Below, piece after piece: positions 24,129-32,081 of a stretch of DNA of 36,047 nt. Source of the DNA: Caballeronia calidae (GTDB lineage: Bacteria; Pseudomonadota; Gammaproteobacteria; Burkholderiales; Burkholderiaceae). The notes beneath the pieces are model-generated. The model worked only from the letters and a program-made list of their open reading frames with translations. It ran no database searches and had not been told where the DNA came from. How positions within the stretch are numbered: the stretch's first letter is position 1; each line of letters opens with the position of its first letter. The DNA lies in assembly GCF_900044055.2 (NCBI RefSeq), contig NZ_FCOX02000066.1:1-36047 (forward strand), given 5' to 3'. A program made the translations under genes and the position numbers.

Positions 24129-26024
24129 ATGCAATTTCATCTCGACGGATTCCGGGTCGGCGACCCGACGATCGAACCGGCCGCCGAAGGCGCGCCTCGC
24201 GTCGACATGCCCGACACGGTCGACGTGCTGATCGTCGGAAGCGGTCCGGCCGGACTCGTGCTCGCGGCGCAACTGTCGCAATTCCCGGACATCAGGACGC
24301 GCGTCGTCGAGCGTCGCGACGGACCGCTGCGGATGGGACAGGCGGACGGCGTGGCGTGCCGCACCGTCGAGATGTTCAATGCGTTCGGGCTGAGCGACCG
24401 CTTGCTGCGCGAAGCATACTGGGTCAACGAAACGGTATTCTGGCGACCCGACGCGAATGATCGCGGCGCGATCAAGCGTACCGGCCGCGTTCAGGATACC
24501 GAAACAGGCATGTCCGAGTTTCCGCACGTGATCGTCAATCAGGCTCGGGTACAGGACTATCTGCTCGGCGTGATGCACCGCTCCGCGCAGCGCCTCGAAC
24601 CGGATTACGATCTGGAAGCGGTCGACGTGCAACGCGACGATGCCGGCGAATATCCGGTGCGCGTCACGCTGCGCCGCACGGATGCAGCGCGGCTCGGCGA
24701 GGAAGTGACCGTGCGGGCACGCTACGTCGTGGGTTGCGACGGCGCGCGCAGCCGCGTGCGTACGGCCATCGGACAGGCGCTGCACGGCGATGCCGCGAAT
24801 CATGCATGGGGCGTGATGGACGCGCTTGCCGTCACCGACTTCCCGGACATCCGTTTGAAAGCGGCGATTCAGTCCGCGAGCAAAGGCAATCTGTTGATCA
24901 TTCCGCGCGAAGGCGGCTATCTGGTCCGCTTCTATGTGGATCTCGGCGAAGTCACGCCGGACAATCGCGACACCATCAAGCAGACTTCCGTGGATCACAT
25001 CATCGAGACGGCTCAGCGGATTCTGCATCCCTATTCGCTCGACGTGAAAGAGGTCGCGTGGTTCTCGGTGTATGAAGTAGGCCAGCGCCTGACGGAGCGT
25101 TTCGACGATGCCCTCACGGCGGACGGAAGCGCCCGCGAGCCTCGCATCTTCATCGCCGGGGACGCCTGTCACACGCATAGCGCGAAAGCCGGCCAAGGCA
25201 TGAACGTGTCGATGCAGGACGGGTTCAATCTCGGCTGGAAACTCGGCGCGGTTTTGGAGGGACGCAGCGACGCCAACTTGTTGCGCACGTATTCCGATGA
25301 GCGCCAGCCGATTGCGCAGGAGTTGATCGACTTCGACAAGGAATGGTCCGCGATGATGGCCGCGCCGCCGAAGGACCCGGACCACCCCGAGTTGGGCGGC
25401 GTCGATCCTGCCGAGCTTCAGGCCTATTTCGTACGCGCGGGCCGATTTACGGCAGGCCTCGCGACGCATTACCGGGCGGGCACGCTCACGGGCGAAACGA
25501 CGCATCAGGCGCTCGCCACGGGCTTCCAGATCGGCACGCGCTTTCACTCGTCGCCCGTCGTTCGCGTCGCGGATGCGAAGCCCGTTCATCTCGGACATGC
25601 GGCGCGCGCAGACGGCCGCTGGCGTCTGTACGCATTCTCGGACGCGACTCGCAGCGCGCTCCATGCCTTGTGCGAACATCTCGCGACATCGCCCGATTCG
25701 GTCTTGCGGGGCATCACGCCAAAGGATGCCGACGTGGACAGCGTGCTCGATCTGCGCGCAGTGCTGCAGGAGCCGCATCGCGAAGTGCGTCTGGACGGCT
25801 TGCCTTCGCTGCTGCTGCCGTGCAAGGGACGCTACGGTCTCGTCGACTATGAGAAGGCATTTACGAGCGACGCGACGACTGATATCTTCCACGAGCGCGG
25901 AATCGACCGCGAGCGGGGCGCGCTCGTCGTGGTCCGTCCGGATCAATACGTCGCCCATGTTCTTCCTCTGGATGCATACGAAGAGCTGGCGTCCTTCTTC
26001 CGGCCGATATTCCGCACGCGCTAA
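24129..26024 (+). CDS. mobA: 3-hydroxybenzoate 4-hydroxylase-like FAD monooxygenase
   Basis: A 631-residue flavoprotein hydroxylase of the phenol-hydroxylase class. The FAD-binding fold starts VDVLIVGSGPAGLVLAAQL; the middle DG motif is VVGCDGARSRVR; the ribityl-binding GD motif is FIAGDACHTHSAKAGQGMN, followed by DGFNLGWKLG. The C-terminal ~180 residues form the thioredoxin-like domain found in phenol 2-monooxygenase and in MobA of Comamonas testosteroni (about 639 residues), which makes protocatechuate from 3-hydroxybenzoate. The ATG at 24129 has GGAG ten bases upstream. It is followed after 20 bases by a MarR regulator, as expected for a mob locus, though no protocatechuate ring-cleavage genes are in the window. 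Substrate is inferred from resemblance. Confidence 0.82.
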   Translation: MQFHLDGFRVGDPTIEPAAEGAPRVDMPDTVDVLIVGSGPAGLVLAAQLSQFPDIRTRVVERRDGPLRMGQADGVACRTVEMFNAFGLSDRLLREAYWVNETVFWRPDANDRGAIKRTGRVQDTETGMSEFPHVIVNQARVQDYLLGVMHRSAQRLEPDYDLEAVDVQRDDAGEYPVRVTLRRTDAARLGEEVTVRARYVVGCDGARSRVRTAIGQALHGDAANHAWGVMDALAVTDFPDIRLKAAIQSASKGNLLIIPREGGYLVRFYVDLGEVTPDNRDTIKQTSVDHIIETAQRILHPYSLDVKEVAWFSVYEVGQRLTERFDDALTADGSAREPRIFIAGDACHTHSAKAGQGMNVSMQDGFNLGWKLGAVLEGRSDANLLRTYSDERQPIAQELIDFDKEWSAMMAAPPKDPDHPELGGVDPAELQAYFVRAGRFTAGLATHYRAGTLTGETTHQALATGFQIGTRFHSSPVVRVADAKPVHLGHAARADGRWRLYAFSDATRSALHALCEHLATSPDSVLRGITPKDADVDSVLDLRAVLQEPHREVRLDGLPSLLLPCKGRYGLVDYEKAFTSDATTDIFHERGIDRERGALVVVRPDQYVAHVLPLDAYEELASFFRPIFRTR

Positions 26025-26044
26025 CCCTTTCCGACACAGCGAAA

Positions 26045-26476
26045 TTGCCGATCAAACACGACGACCCCAAAGCGCTTTCGACCTTCACTGGCAGCCTCGT
26101 GCGCCGCGCCCAGCAGCGTCACGTAGCGGTATGGCTCAGCGAAGTCTCGGCTGAGATCACGAGCGTCCAGTACGCGGCGCTCGAGATCCTGCAGAAAGCG
26201 CCGGGCGTCAATCAACGGCAACTGGGCGACGAGCTCGACGTGGACCGTTCGACCATCGCCGATCTCGTCGCGCGGATGGTGCGCAACGGCCTGATCGAGC
26301 GCTCCGACGATCCCGTCGACAAGCGCAGCTATGTGCTGTTCCTCACCGCGGCCGGCAAGAAGCAGCTTTCGATCTTGCGGCCGCGTGTCGAGGAAGTCGA
26401 GCGCATACTCACGGCAAAGCTGACGCCGCGCGAAAGCGTGGAATTGAGGCGTCTGCTTGCGGCGCTGTTGCCGTAG
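26045..26476 (+). CDS. MarR-family regulator (probable MobR-like repressor)
   Basis: A 143-residue winged-helix regulator. Helices LTSVQYAALEILQKAPGVNQRQLG-like lead into the recognition helix VDRSTIADLVARMV, and the wing is IERSDDPVDKRSYVLFLT, which carries the conserved Asp-x-Arg pattern of MarR proteins. The C-terminal dimer helices follow. The start is a TTG at 26045, chosen because no ATG or GTG precedes the conserved region in frame; its ribosome site is weak, suggesting low expression. It lies 20 bases after the mobA-like gene and is probably co-transcribed. It likely represses that gene until an aromatic acid binds; the inverted repeats at 24071-24103 are candidate sites. Confidence 0.85.
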   Translation: MPIKHDDPKALSTFTGSLVRRAQQRHVAVWLSEVSAEITSVQYAALEILQKAPGVNQRQLGDELDVDRSTIADLVARMVRNGLIERSDDPVDKRSYVLFLTAAGKKQLSILRPRVEEVERILTAKLTPRESVELRRLLAALLP

Positions 26477-26552
26477 TGCCATGGCGCATGCGGCGCCTAC
26501 GATTTTCGCAAGCTTCATTCAACGGAAACGCCGTCCTACCACGGAGGTTGCC

Positions 26553-26966
26553 ATGCGATATCTATCCGTCGAACAACAGAAGGACCCGCTCCTTCTCGTC
26601 GCCCGCGTGCTGTTGATGCTTCTCTTCGTCCTGTTCGGCTGGCAGAAGCTGATCGGTTTTTCCGGCACCGTTGCCTACATGACATCGACGGGCGCGCCGG
26701 TTCCCACCGTTTCGGCAATCATCGCGGTCGTGATGGAGCTCGTGGTGGGCATTGCGATCATCCTCGGCTTTTTCACGCGCCCGCTTGCGCTGCTCCTCGC
26801 GCTCTATACGCTCGGCACGGCCTTGATCGGCCATCATTTCTGGACGATGCAAGGCATGGAACGTTATGCCAACACGATCAACTTCTACAAGAACATCAGC
26901 ATCATGGGCGGCCTGATCCTGCTGGCCATCACGGGTCCGGGGCGATTCTCGCTCGACCGCAAATGA
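26553..26966 (+). CDS. DoxX-family membrane protein
   Basis: A 137-residue integral membrane protein of the DoxX/YphA group. Four hydrophobic segments are visible: LLLVARVLLMLLFVLFGWQK, VSAIIAVVMELVVGIAIIL, LALLLALYTLGTALI and ISIMGGLILLAITG. The conserved FGWQKLIGF and HHFW segments are family-typical. A good ACGGAGG site precedes the ATG at 26553. Related proteins are linked to redox balance or quinone-related functions, but the exact activity is unknown. It follows the MarR gene by 76 bases on the same strand and might be in its transcription unit. Co-location with an aromatic hydroxylase is common and could hint at handling of quinone by-products, which is inference. Confidence 0.85.
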   Translation: MRYLSVEQQKDPLLLVARVLLMLLFVLFGWQKLIGFSGTVAYMTSTGAPVPTVSAIIAVVMELVVGIAIILGFFTRPLALLLALYTLGTALIGHHFWTMQGMERYANTINFYKNISIMGGLILLAITGPGRFSLDRK

Positions 26967-26985
26967 ATGAACGGATCATGGTTTC

Positions 26986-27008
26986 CGCTATCCGGGCAAC
27001 CGATAACG
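26986..27008. promoter_or_regulatory. Possible autoregulatory palindrome upstream of the ModE-like gene
   Basis: CGCTATC (26986-26992) and GATAACG (27002-27008) form an imperfect inverted repeat whose outer bases match the ends of the Mo-box (CGCTAT...ATAACG), although the inner bases and spacing do not. Weak candidate for autoregulation. Confidence 0.25.
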
Positions 27009-27063
27009 CCGATAGCCGCTGCATGAAACGTCCGTCCGTTTTCGTTCGTGTATCCTCACGGGC

Positions 27064-27465
27064 ATGGCCACGATCCTGAAAACGACGGAAAGCGCGAAGG
27101 AGACGGAAACGGCGAACCAGCCGGCCGAAGTGCGCTTTCGCATGCGCATCATGAAAGGCGAGACCATCGCGATCGGTCCGGGCAAGATCTCGCTGCTGGA
27201 GGCGGTGCGCAAGCACGGCTCGATATCGGCGGCGGCGCGCAGCCTCGACATGTCGTACCGGCGCGCGTGGCTGCTCATCGACGAACTCAACCGCTCGCTT
27301 CAATCACCCGCGACGATCTCCGAGCAAGGCGGCCAAAGCGGCGGCGGTTGCATGCTGACGCCGGTCGGCGAGCGCATCGTCCGGCTTTATCGCGATATCG
27401 AAGTGCAGGCGCAATCCACGTGCGCCGAGCAGATCGGTTCGCTCACAGCGCTGCTCAAATCCTAG
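27064..27465 (+). CDS. Stand-alone ModE-type winged-helix regulator
   Basis: A 133-residue protein that matches the DNA-binding half of the molybdate regulator ModE: ISLLEAVRKHGSISAAARSLDMSYRRAWLLIDELN is the helix-turn-helix, and GGQSGGGCMLTPVGERIVRLY is the wing and following helix with the family's glycine-rich turn. The molybdate-binding TOBE domains of full ModE (about 260 residues) are absent, so it cannot sense molybdate in the classical way. The N-terminal ~25 residues are polar and probably disordered. It converges with the DUF2325 gene and overlaps its 3' end by four bases. A sequence close to the ModE box lies upstream of that neighbour, suggesting a local target. Confidence 0.85.
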   Translation: MATILKTTESAKETETANQPAEVRFRMRIMKGETIAIGPGKISLLEAVRKHGSISAAARSLDMSYRRAWLLIDELNRSLQSPATISEQGGQSGGGCMLTPVGERIVRLYRDIEVQAQSTCAEQIGSLTALLKS

Positions 27466-28772
27466 CCGTGTCGCAGGCAGAACGCGGACGGCGGCGGTGA
27501 AGGCGCTTCCGTGTGCCGCGTGCCCGCGGTGAGCCGCGCAACGAACTCCACGAAGCTCGCGACACTCGCCGTGCGCAACGGCGAATATTCGACGCCATGT
27601 CGCTCGCAGACGCGCTTCAGCATGCTCATCGAATCGTGATCGATACAGTCGACGGGAAACAGCACGACATCCGCGTTCGGCAGCGCGCCGGCGAGCAAGC
27701 CCTTGCGATCCTCGATCCCGCCATCGTGGACGGTCAGTTCGCCGCCCGCCTCTTCGACCAGCGCCTTCAGCACCGTATTCGAACTCGGCCTGCCGCCGAC
27801 ATAAACGATGCGCTTGCCATTCGCCCACTCGATCCCGCGACGGCGCGCGCCGGTGCGGTCGCCGGCATCGAGCGTCGCGCGTTCCAGCGCTGCGCATTCG
27901 GACTGCACGACCCGCAACAACGCCTGCGCCTCGCCCAGCTTGTTGCGCAACGCGCGCGTCCCGGCTTCCTCCCGCTGCGCGCGCTGCTCCGCGGCTTCGC
28001 GGCGGCTCGTGTGCAGCGCGAGGCGGCGCTCGCCGTCATCGACCTTCTCTCGCAAGCGCTCGACTTCCGCTTCGAGTTGCGCGGTCGACGTGTCAGGCTT
28101 GCGTTCCACGAGCGCGGCCAGTTTTAGCGCGTGATCGTTCGATTGCCTGATCGATGCATCGCGCTCTGCATTCAGTTCCAGCAAGCGCGCCTGCTGGCGT
28201 TCGATCTTGTCCCTGAGTTCGGCGTTTTCGGCTTCCAGCGCGACGAGCCGGCGGATATCCGCGCGATTCGCCGCGCCGACCAGATGCGACAGCATGTGCA
28301 GCTCGCCGAACGCGGACTGGCGCACGTCGATGGTCGCGTGCGGATGCGACATCAGCGCCCAATACGCGGGCGGAATGTCGCCGGACTTGAGCGCATCGTT
28401 CCAGAGATCGAGCAGTGCCTTTGGATCGCGCGCGGCGTCGAAGCGCCGGATCGCGCCGGCGTAACGTTCGTCGAGCGCCTTGTTGAGCGCCTTCGCGCCC
28501 GCGCCGCCCGCGATTGCGAGTTCAACCGCGGCGTGATGAATCTCCAGATCGCTCGCGTGATAACGGTCGAGATGCGTGAACTTCGGCACGAGCTTGCGCA
28601 GTTCGGCCGTCGAAAGACACGTGCCGATCACCGAGCAATGCAGATGCGCATCCAGTTCGGCAAGACGCGCGCGGCGGCGCGACGTGCGCAAATCGGCTGC
28701 GGTCGGCTGGCAGCAGGCGTCGCGGTGCGCATGCGCGCTCGTGCGCACGAGTTCAAACGGAGGGGTCTGCAT
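27462..28772 (-). CDS. DUF2325 domain protein with long coiled coil
   Basis: A 436-residue protein. The N-terminal ~180 residues are a helical domain including DAHLHCSVIGTCLSTAELRK and YRRFDAARDPKAL-like stretches with Cys and His residues that could bind metal. Residues ~190-320 are a long charged coiled coil (many Glu/Arg/Leu heptads). The C-terminal ~95 residues are DUF2325: GKRIVYVGGRPSSNTVLKAL, TVHDGGIEDRKGLLAG, DVVLFPVDCIDHDSM, a Rossmann-like fold. The function of DUF2325 is unknown to me. Two adjacent ATGs exist; the second (28770-28772) has better spacing from an AGAGG site. The gene lies downstream of a Mo-box-like palindrome and converges with a ModE-type regulator. Confidence 0.82.
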   Translation of the reverse strand: MQTPPFELVRTSAHAHRDACCQPTAADLRTSRRRARLAELDAHLHCSVIGTCLSTAELRKLVPKFTHLDRYHASDLEIHHAAVELAIAGGAGAKALNKALDERYAGAIRRFDAARDPKALLDLWNDALKSGDIPPAYWALMSHPHATIDVRQSAFGELHMLSHLVGAANRADIRRLVALEAENAELRDKIERQQARLLELNAERDASIRQSNDHALKLAALVERKPDTSTAQLEAEVERLREKVDDGERRLALHTSRREAAEQRAQREEAGTRALRNKLGEAQALLRVVQSECAALERATLDAGDRTGARRRGIEWANGKRIVYVGGRPSSNTVLKALVEEAGGELTVHDGGIEDRKGLLAGALPNADVVLFPVDCIDHDSMSMLKRVCERHGVEYSPLRTASVASFVEFVARLTAGTRHTEAPSPPPSAFCLRHG

Positions 28773-28853
28773 CATCACCTCTTTGTCCGATCGGCTGGGC
28801 CGGATGGCGCGTCGTTCAGATGCCTGCGCCACGTCTTCTGTTCGATGTCCGAT

Positions 28854-28879
28854 TCGCAATATACCACCGAATATAACGA
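28854..28879. promoter_or_regulatory. Mo-box-like (ModE) operator upstream of the DUF2325 gene
   Basis: TCGCAATATA (28854-28863), six bases, then AATATAACGA (28870-28879). The described ModE box has TCGCTATATA-N6-TATATAACGA; each half differs by one base and the six-base spacing is exact. On the minus strand the site contains TATATT, a likely -10 for the DUF2325 gene, so binding would repress it. It lies 82 bases from that start and 168 from the divergent lpd gene. Confidence 0.65.
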
Positions 28880-29046
28880 CCGAAAAACGACGGATTGGCG
28901 CATGAGCCGCTCACCGCGCGCGCGGTGCGGACAGGGCGTATCCTACGCATTCGGCGCGCCGGGCCGGCCGGACAAGGGCCGCGTTCACAAGGCACGCTTC
29001 GCCGGACGTTTCCAAACGCGAAAAATCGCTCACAGGGAGAATCTGA

Positions 29047-30819
29047 ATGGCCAGGGTTGAAGTCAAGGTTCCGCAGCTTTCCGAATCCGTCACCGAAGCG
29101 ACGATGTTGCCGTGGAAGAAGAAAGCGGGCGACGCCGTGGCGCAAGACGAAATCCTCGTCGAACTGGAAACGGACAAGGTCGTGCTCGAAGTGCCCGCGC
29201 CATCCGCCGGCACGCTCGCGGAAGTGGTGAAGAAGCAAGGCGATGTCGTCCACGCGGACGAAGTGCTCGCGATCATCGATACGGAAGCGAAAGCCTCCGC
29301 TGCGGCGCCCGCGCCTGAAAAGCCGGCAGCGCAACCCGTACAAACCGCGCAACCCGCGCAGGCCGCCGCGCCTGCCGCCGCATCGGGCGCAAAAGCCGAC
29401 TTCGACGTCATTGTGATCGGCGCCGGCCCTGGCGGCTACATCGCCGCGATCCGTGCCGCGCAACTCGGCCGCAAGGTCGCGTGCGTCGAGGAATGGATCA
29501 ACCCTGCGGGCAAGCCGAAGCTCGGCGGCACCTGTCTCAACGTGGGCTGCATTCCGTCGAAGGCGCTGCTGGCGTCATCGGAAGAATTCGAGAACGCGAA
29601 GCTGCATTTCGGCGATCACGGCATCAGCATGGATAACCTTTCCGTCGATGTCGGCAGGATGGTCGGGCGCAAGGAAGCGATCGTCGAGAAGATCACGGGC
29701 GGCGTCGAATTCCTGTTCCGCAAGAACAAGATCGCCTGGCTCAAAGGTCACGGCAAGCTCGCGGGCAAGGACGGCGGCAACTTCAAGGTCGAGGTCAGCG
29801 GCGAGGGCAAGAGCGAAAGCCATACCGCGCAACATGTGATCATCGCGACGGGTTCGAAGGCGCGGCATCTGCCGAACGTGCCCGTCGACAACAAGATCGT
29901 CTCCGACAACGAAGGCGCGCTCGCCTTCACGTCCGTACCGAAGAAGCTCGCCGTGATCGGCGCGGGCGTGATCGGGCTGGAGCTCGGCTCGGTGTGGCGC
30001 CGCCTCGGCGCGGAAGTGACGATTCTCGAAGCGCTGCCCGAATTCCTCGGCACCACGGATACCGCGCTGCAAAAGGAAGCCGCCAAGCTCTTCAAGAAGC
30101 AGGGCTTGACGATTCATCTCGGCGTGAACATCGACGGCGTTAAGACGACCGATTCGAGCGTCGCCATCTCATACAAGGACAAGGACGGCAACGCGCAGAC
30201 GCTGGAGGCGGATCGGCTGATCGTGTCGATCGGCCGCGTGCCGAACACGGACAATCTCGGTCTCGATTCGATCGGCCTTGCCGCCGATGAACGCGGCTTC
30301 ATTCCCGTCGACGGCCATTGCGCGACGAAAGTCCCGAACGTCTACGCGATCGGCGATGTCGTGCGCGGCCCGATGCTCGCGCACAAAGCCGAGGACGAAG
30401 GCGTGCTGGTGGCCGAGATCATCGACGGACAGAAGCCGCATATCGACTACAACTGCATTCCGTGGGTGATCTATACGCATCCGGAAATCGCTTGGGTCGG
30501 GCAGACGGAGCAGGCGCTGAAGGCGGAAGGACGCGAGATCAAGGCCGGCCAGTTCCCGATGATGGCGAACGGCCGCGCGCTCGGCATCGGCGAGACGGAC
30601 GGCTTCATCAAGGTCATCGCCGATGCGAAAACCGACGAGATTCTCGGCGTGCACATCATCTCGGCGAACGCGTCGGACCTGATTGCGGAAGCGGTCGTCG
30701 CGATGGAGTTCAAGGCGGCATCGGAAGATATCGGGCGCATTTGCCATCCGCATCCGTCATTGTCGGAAGTGATGCGGGAGGCCGCGCTTGCCGTCGACAA
30801 GCGCGCACTGAATATCTGA
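29047..30819 (+). CDS. lpdA: Dihydrolipoyl dehydrogenase with fused N-terminal lipoyl domain
   Basis: A 590-residue E3 enzyme that reoxidises dihydrolipoamide with NAD. Residues 1-80 are a lipoyl domain whose sequence VEVKVPQLSESVTEATML and ELETDKVVLEVPAP (lipoyl-lysine Lys44) is of the 2-oxoglutarate-dehydrogenase E2 type. An Ala/Pro linker (~82-117) leads to the E3 proper: FAD motif VIVIGAGPGGYIAAI, redox pair Cys163/Cys168 in GGTCLNVGCIPSK, NAD motif VIGAGVIGLELGSVWRRLGAE, YAIGDVVRGPMLAHKAEDEG and the C-terminal HPHPSLSEVM with the active-site histidine. A good AGGGAGA site precedes the ATG. No E1 or E2 gene is adjacent. In most Burkholderia the lipoyl-bearing E3 belongs to pyruvate dehydrogenase and has a different lipoyl sequence, so this fusion is unusual. 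Confidence 0.92.
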   Translation: MARVEVKVPQLSESVTEATMLPWKKKAGDAVAQDEILVELETDKVVLEVPAPSAGTLAEVVKKQGDVVHADEVLAIIDTEAKASAAAPAPEKPAAQPVQTAQPAQAAAPAAASGAKADFDVIVIGAGPGGYIAAIRAAQLGRKVACVEEWINPAGKPKLGGTCLNVGCIPSKALLASSEEFENAKLHFGDHGISMDNLSVDVGRMVGRKEAIVEKITGGVEFLFRKNKIAWLKGHGKLAGKDGGNFKVEVSGEGKSESHTAQHVIIATGSKARHLPNVPVDNKIVSDNEGALAFTSVPKKLAVIGAGVIGLELGSVWRRLGAEVTILEALPEFLGTTDTALQKEAAKLFKKQGLTIHLGVNIDGVKTTDSSVAISYKDKDGNAQTLEADRLIVSIGRVPNTDNLGLDSIGLAADERGFIPVDGHCATKVPNVYAIGDVVRGPMLAHKAEDEGVLVAEIIDGQKPHIDYNCIPWVIYTHPEIAWVGQTEQALKAEGREIKAGQFPMMANGRALGIGETDGFIKVIADAKTDEILGVHIISANASDLIAEAVVAMEFKAASEDIGRICHPHPSLSEVMREAALAVDKRALNI

Positions 30820-30834
30820 CGCGCGAAAGCGAGT

Positions 30835-30860
30835 GAAGCCGGTCGACGTCGGCCGGCTTC
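30835..30860 (+). terminator. Hairpin after the lpd gene
   Basis: GAAGCCGG (30835-30842) pairs with CCGGCTTC (30853-30860) around a ten-base loop, 15 bases past the stop. No T-run follows, so a moderate call. Confidence 0.5.
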
Positions 30861-30927
30861 GCCGACGCTGAACGGTTGCGCGTGCCGTCTTGCAATGAAT
30901 TCGCGACACTGAGCTCAGGACAGCGAT

Positions 30928-31200
30928 GTGAAAGGGCCGCTTGGCAGCAGACTCGCCGTCTCGTTGATGGTGGCCGCTTTCGGCGTGGGCATCGCGCCAC
31001 TCGCGAGCGCGCAGGACAACGCGGCCACGAAGGCCGAGAAGAAAGCGGCGCACAAGGAGGCGCGCGCGAAGAAGAACGCTGAACTCAAGAAGCTCGAAGA
31101 CGCCGGCTACAACCCGGCAAAACGCGACGACAACAGTTACCCGCAAGATATTCAGAACGCGCAGCAGAAGGCCGGGATTGGTACGGGCGCGAGTCAGTAG
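30928..31200 (+). CDS. Second small secreted DUF4148-like protein
   Basis: A 90-residue exported protein. The signal peptide LAVSLMVAAFGVGIAPLASA ends at the A-S-A before QDN. The mature part is lysine/alanine-rich and then shows the DUF4148 pattern LKKLEDAGYNPAKRDDNSYP with QDIQNAQQKAG. Start is a GTG at 30928 with AGGA eight bases upstream. It shares the L-E-x-AGY-x-PA and YP-x-x-IQ-A pattern with the protein at 23512-23835, but the lysine-rich linker differs. It stands alone, 108 bases after lpd and followed by a hairpin. Function unknown. Confidence 0.8.
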   Translation: MKGPLGSRLAVSLMVAAFGVGIAPLASAQDNAATKAEKKAAHKEARAKKNAELKKLEDAGYNPAKRDDNSYPQDIQNAQQKAGIGTGASQ

Positions 31201-31210
31201 TATTCCGCTT

Positions 31211-31246
31211 CAGGGCCGCGTCGGTTTTTGATTGCTTGCGGCCCTG
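31211..31246 (+). terminator. Hairpin after the second DUF4148 gene
   Basis: A perfect 9-bp stem, CAGGGCCGC (31211-31219) with GCGGCCCTG (31238-31246), and an 18-base loop that itself holds a TTTTT run. It begins ten bases after the stop codon. Confidence 0.55.
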
Positions 31247-31255
31247 ACATTACCT

Positions 31256-31495
31256 TTATCTCGTGTAACTCGGTTTCGGCGTTGCCTTCTTCGAGGCCGC
31301 CGCTTGTGCGCTGGCCTGCGCTGCCCGCATCGCTGCGCCTTCGAAAATCGCCGCAGGCAGCGACGTCTTGCACTTGTCCTCCCCGCGCGCCGGTGGTTCC
31401 TCGCTGTTCACGCACGGCAACAGGCCGTCGATGACAGTGCCGCCAGGGAATAAGCACGATGAACCACGATCTCTATATGGCAGCCTGACCGCCAT
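31256..31495 (-). CDS. Possible small hypothetical protein
   Basis: A 79-residue frame beginning MAVRLPYRDRG with an AAGGGG site a few bases upstream of the ATG at 31493-31495. It contains three cysteines, a GGTVIDGLLPC segment and an Ala/Lys-rich C-terminal helix (AAQASAQAAASKK). No family recognised. The frame is open further upstream to 31669, so a longer form is possible. It could be chance in this high-GC part; coding status is uncertain. Confidence 0.28.
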   Translation of the reverse strand: MAVRLPYRDRGSSCLFPGGTVIDGLLPCVNSEEPPARGEDKCKTSLPAAIFEGAAMRAAQASAQAAASKKATPKPSYTR

Positions 31496-32081
31496 GTCCC
31501 CTTCTGGAACGGCGCTCGCATGCTCACCTACGCGCCGACCATCGAACGCACGTGCGAGAAGCAAATTTTTCCGTCGCTCTCTGCAACCACAGATTTTTTT
31601 ACTGCAACAGGGATTTACAATCATCTCATAAGACGATAACCTTGCTGCCGTTGATCCGGTTTTCGGCAACGGTTGCCGCTAAAGAGCAAGGGTTCCGTAA
31701 TTTTCGGAATTTTTGACCTCATTCCCGCAAACGTTTCCCACCTTCCGGCGACGTCCGCCTTCGAACTGAGCTCGTTTGTCATTTCGTGAGGCCTACGCGG
31801 GCGAACATCTCCGTTTGCTCGACTCTGCCATCCAGAGCGCTTGCCGTGCCGCGCGCTGGACCTTATCAGTGAATCCGTGCCATTCCGGTTGTCCTTTGCG
31901 CCTTGACTTCGACGTCGAGCGGCCGGTCTTGCCCTGCGCGTGTCATTCGGATGACTAATTAGCGTCATCTCGACGACATCGCAGATTTTCGCGACTCCAA
32001 CGCTGCGTCGTTGCGTCGCGAATCGCCGATTGGGTCCGATAGCGTGCTCGAGTTCACGGGCATTGCGCTAACCAATAAGCA
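31496..32081. other. Gene-poor, relatively AT-rich intergenic stretch
   Basis: No convincing gene. It holds a 15-bp palindrome CGGCAAC-G-GTTGCCG (31664-31678), T-rich patches around 31560-31620 and 31695-31710, and an inverted repeat ATGAC-N8-GTCAT (31951-31968) around an AT-rich core ~115 bases before the glycosidase-like gene, which could be a regulator site. The base composition is lower in GC than the surroundings. Confidence 0.5.

Noticed and set aside
24033..25958. A 641-residue open frame on the minus strand opposite the mobA-like gene
   Set aside because: It is fully antisense to a well-recognised flavoprotein gene, is His/Arg/Asp-rich and matches no family; typical shadow frame in high-GC DNA. 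Similar ones at 8685-10307, 13080-14822 and 32085-33176 were dropped for the same reason.
31664..31678. Perfect palindrome CGGCAAC-G-GTTGCCG
   Set aside because: Not placed as a terminator or operator because no gene ends or begins close to it; recorded only as part of the intergenic gap.
31621..31968. A 115-residue minus-strand frame in the intergenic gap
   Set aside because: Arg/Ser-rich composition, no ribosome site and no recognisable pattern; it also crosses the palindromes of the gap.
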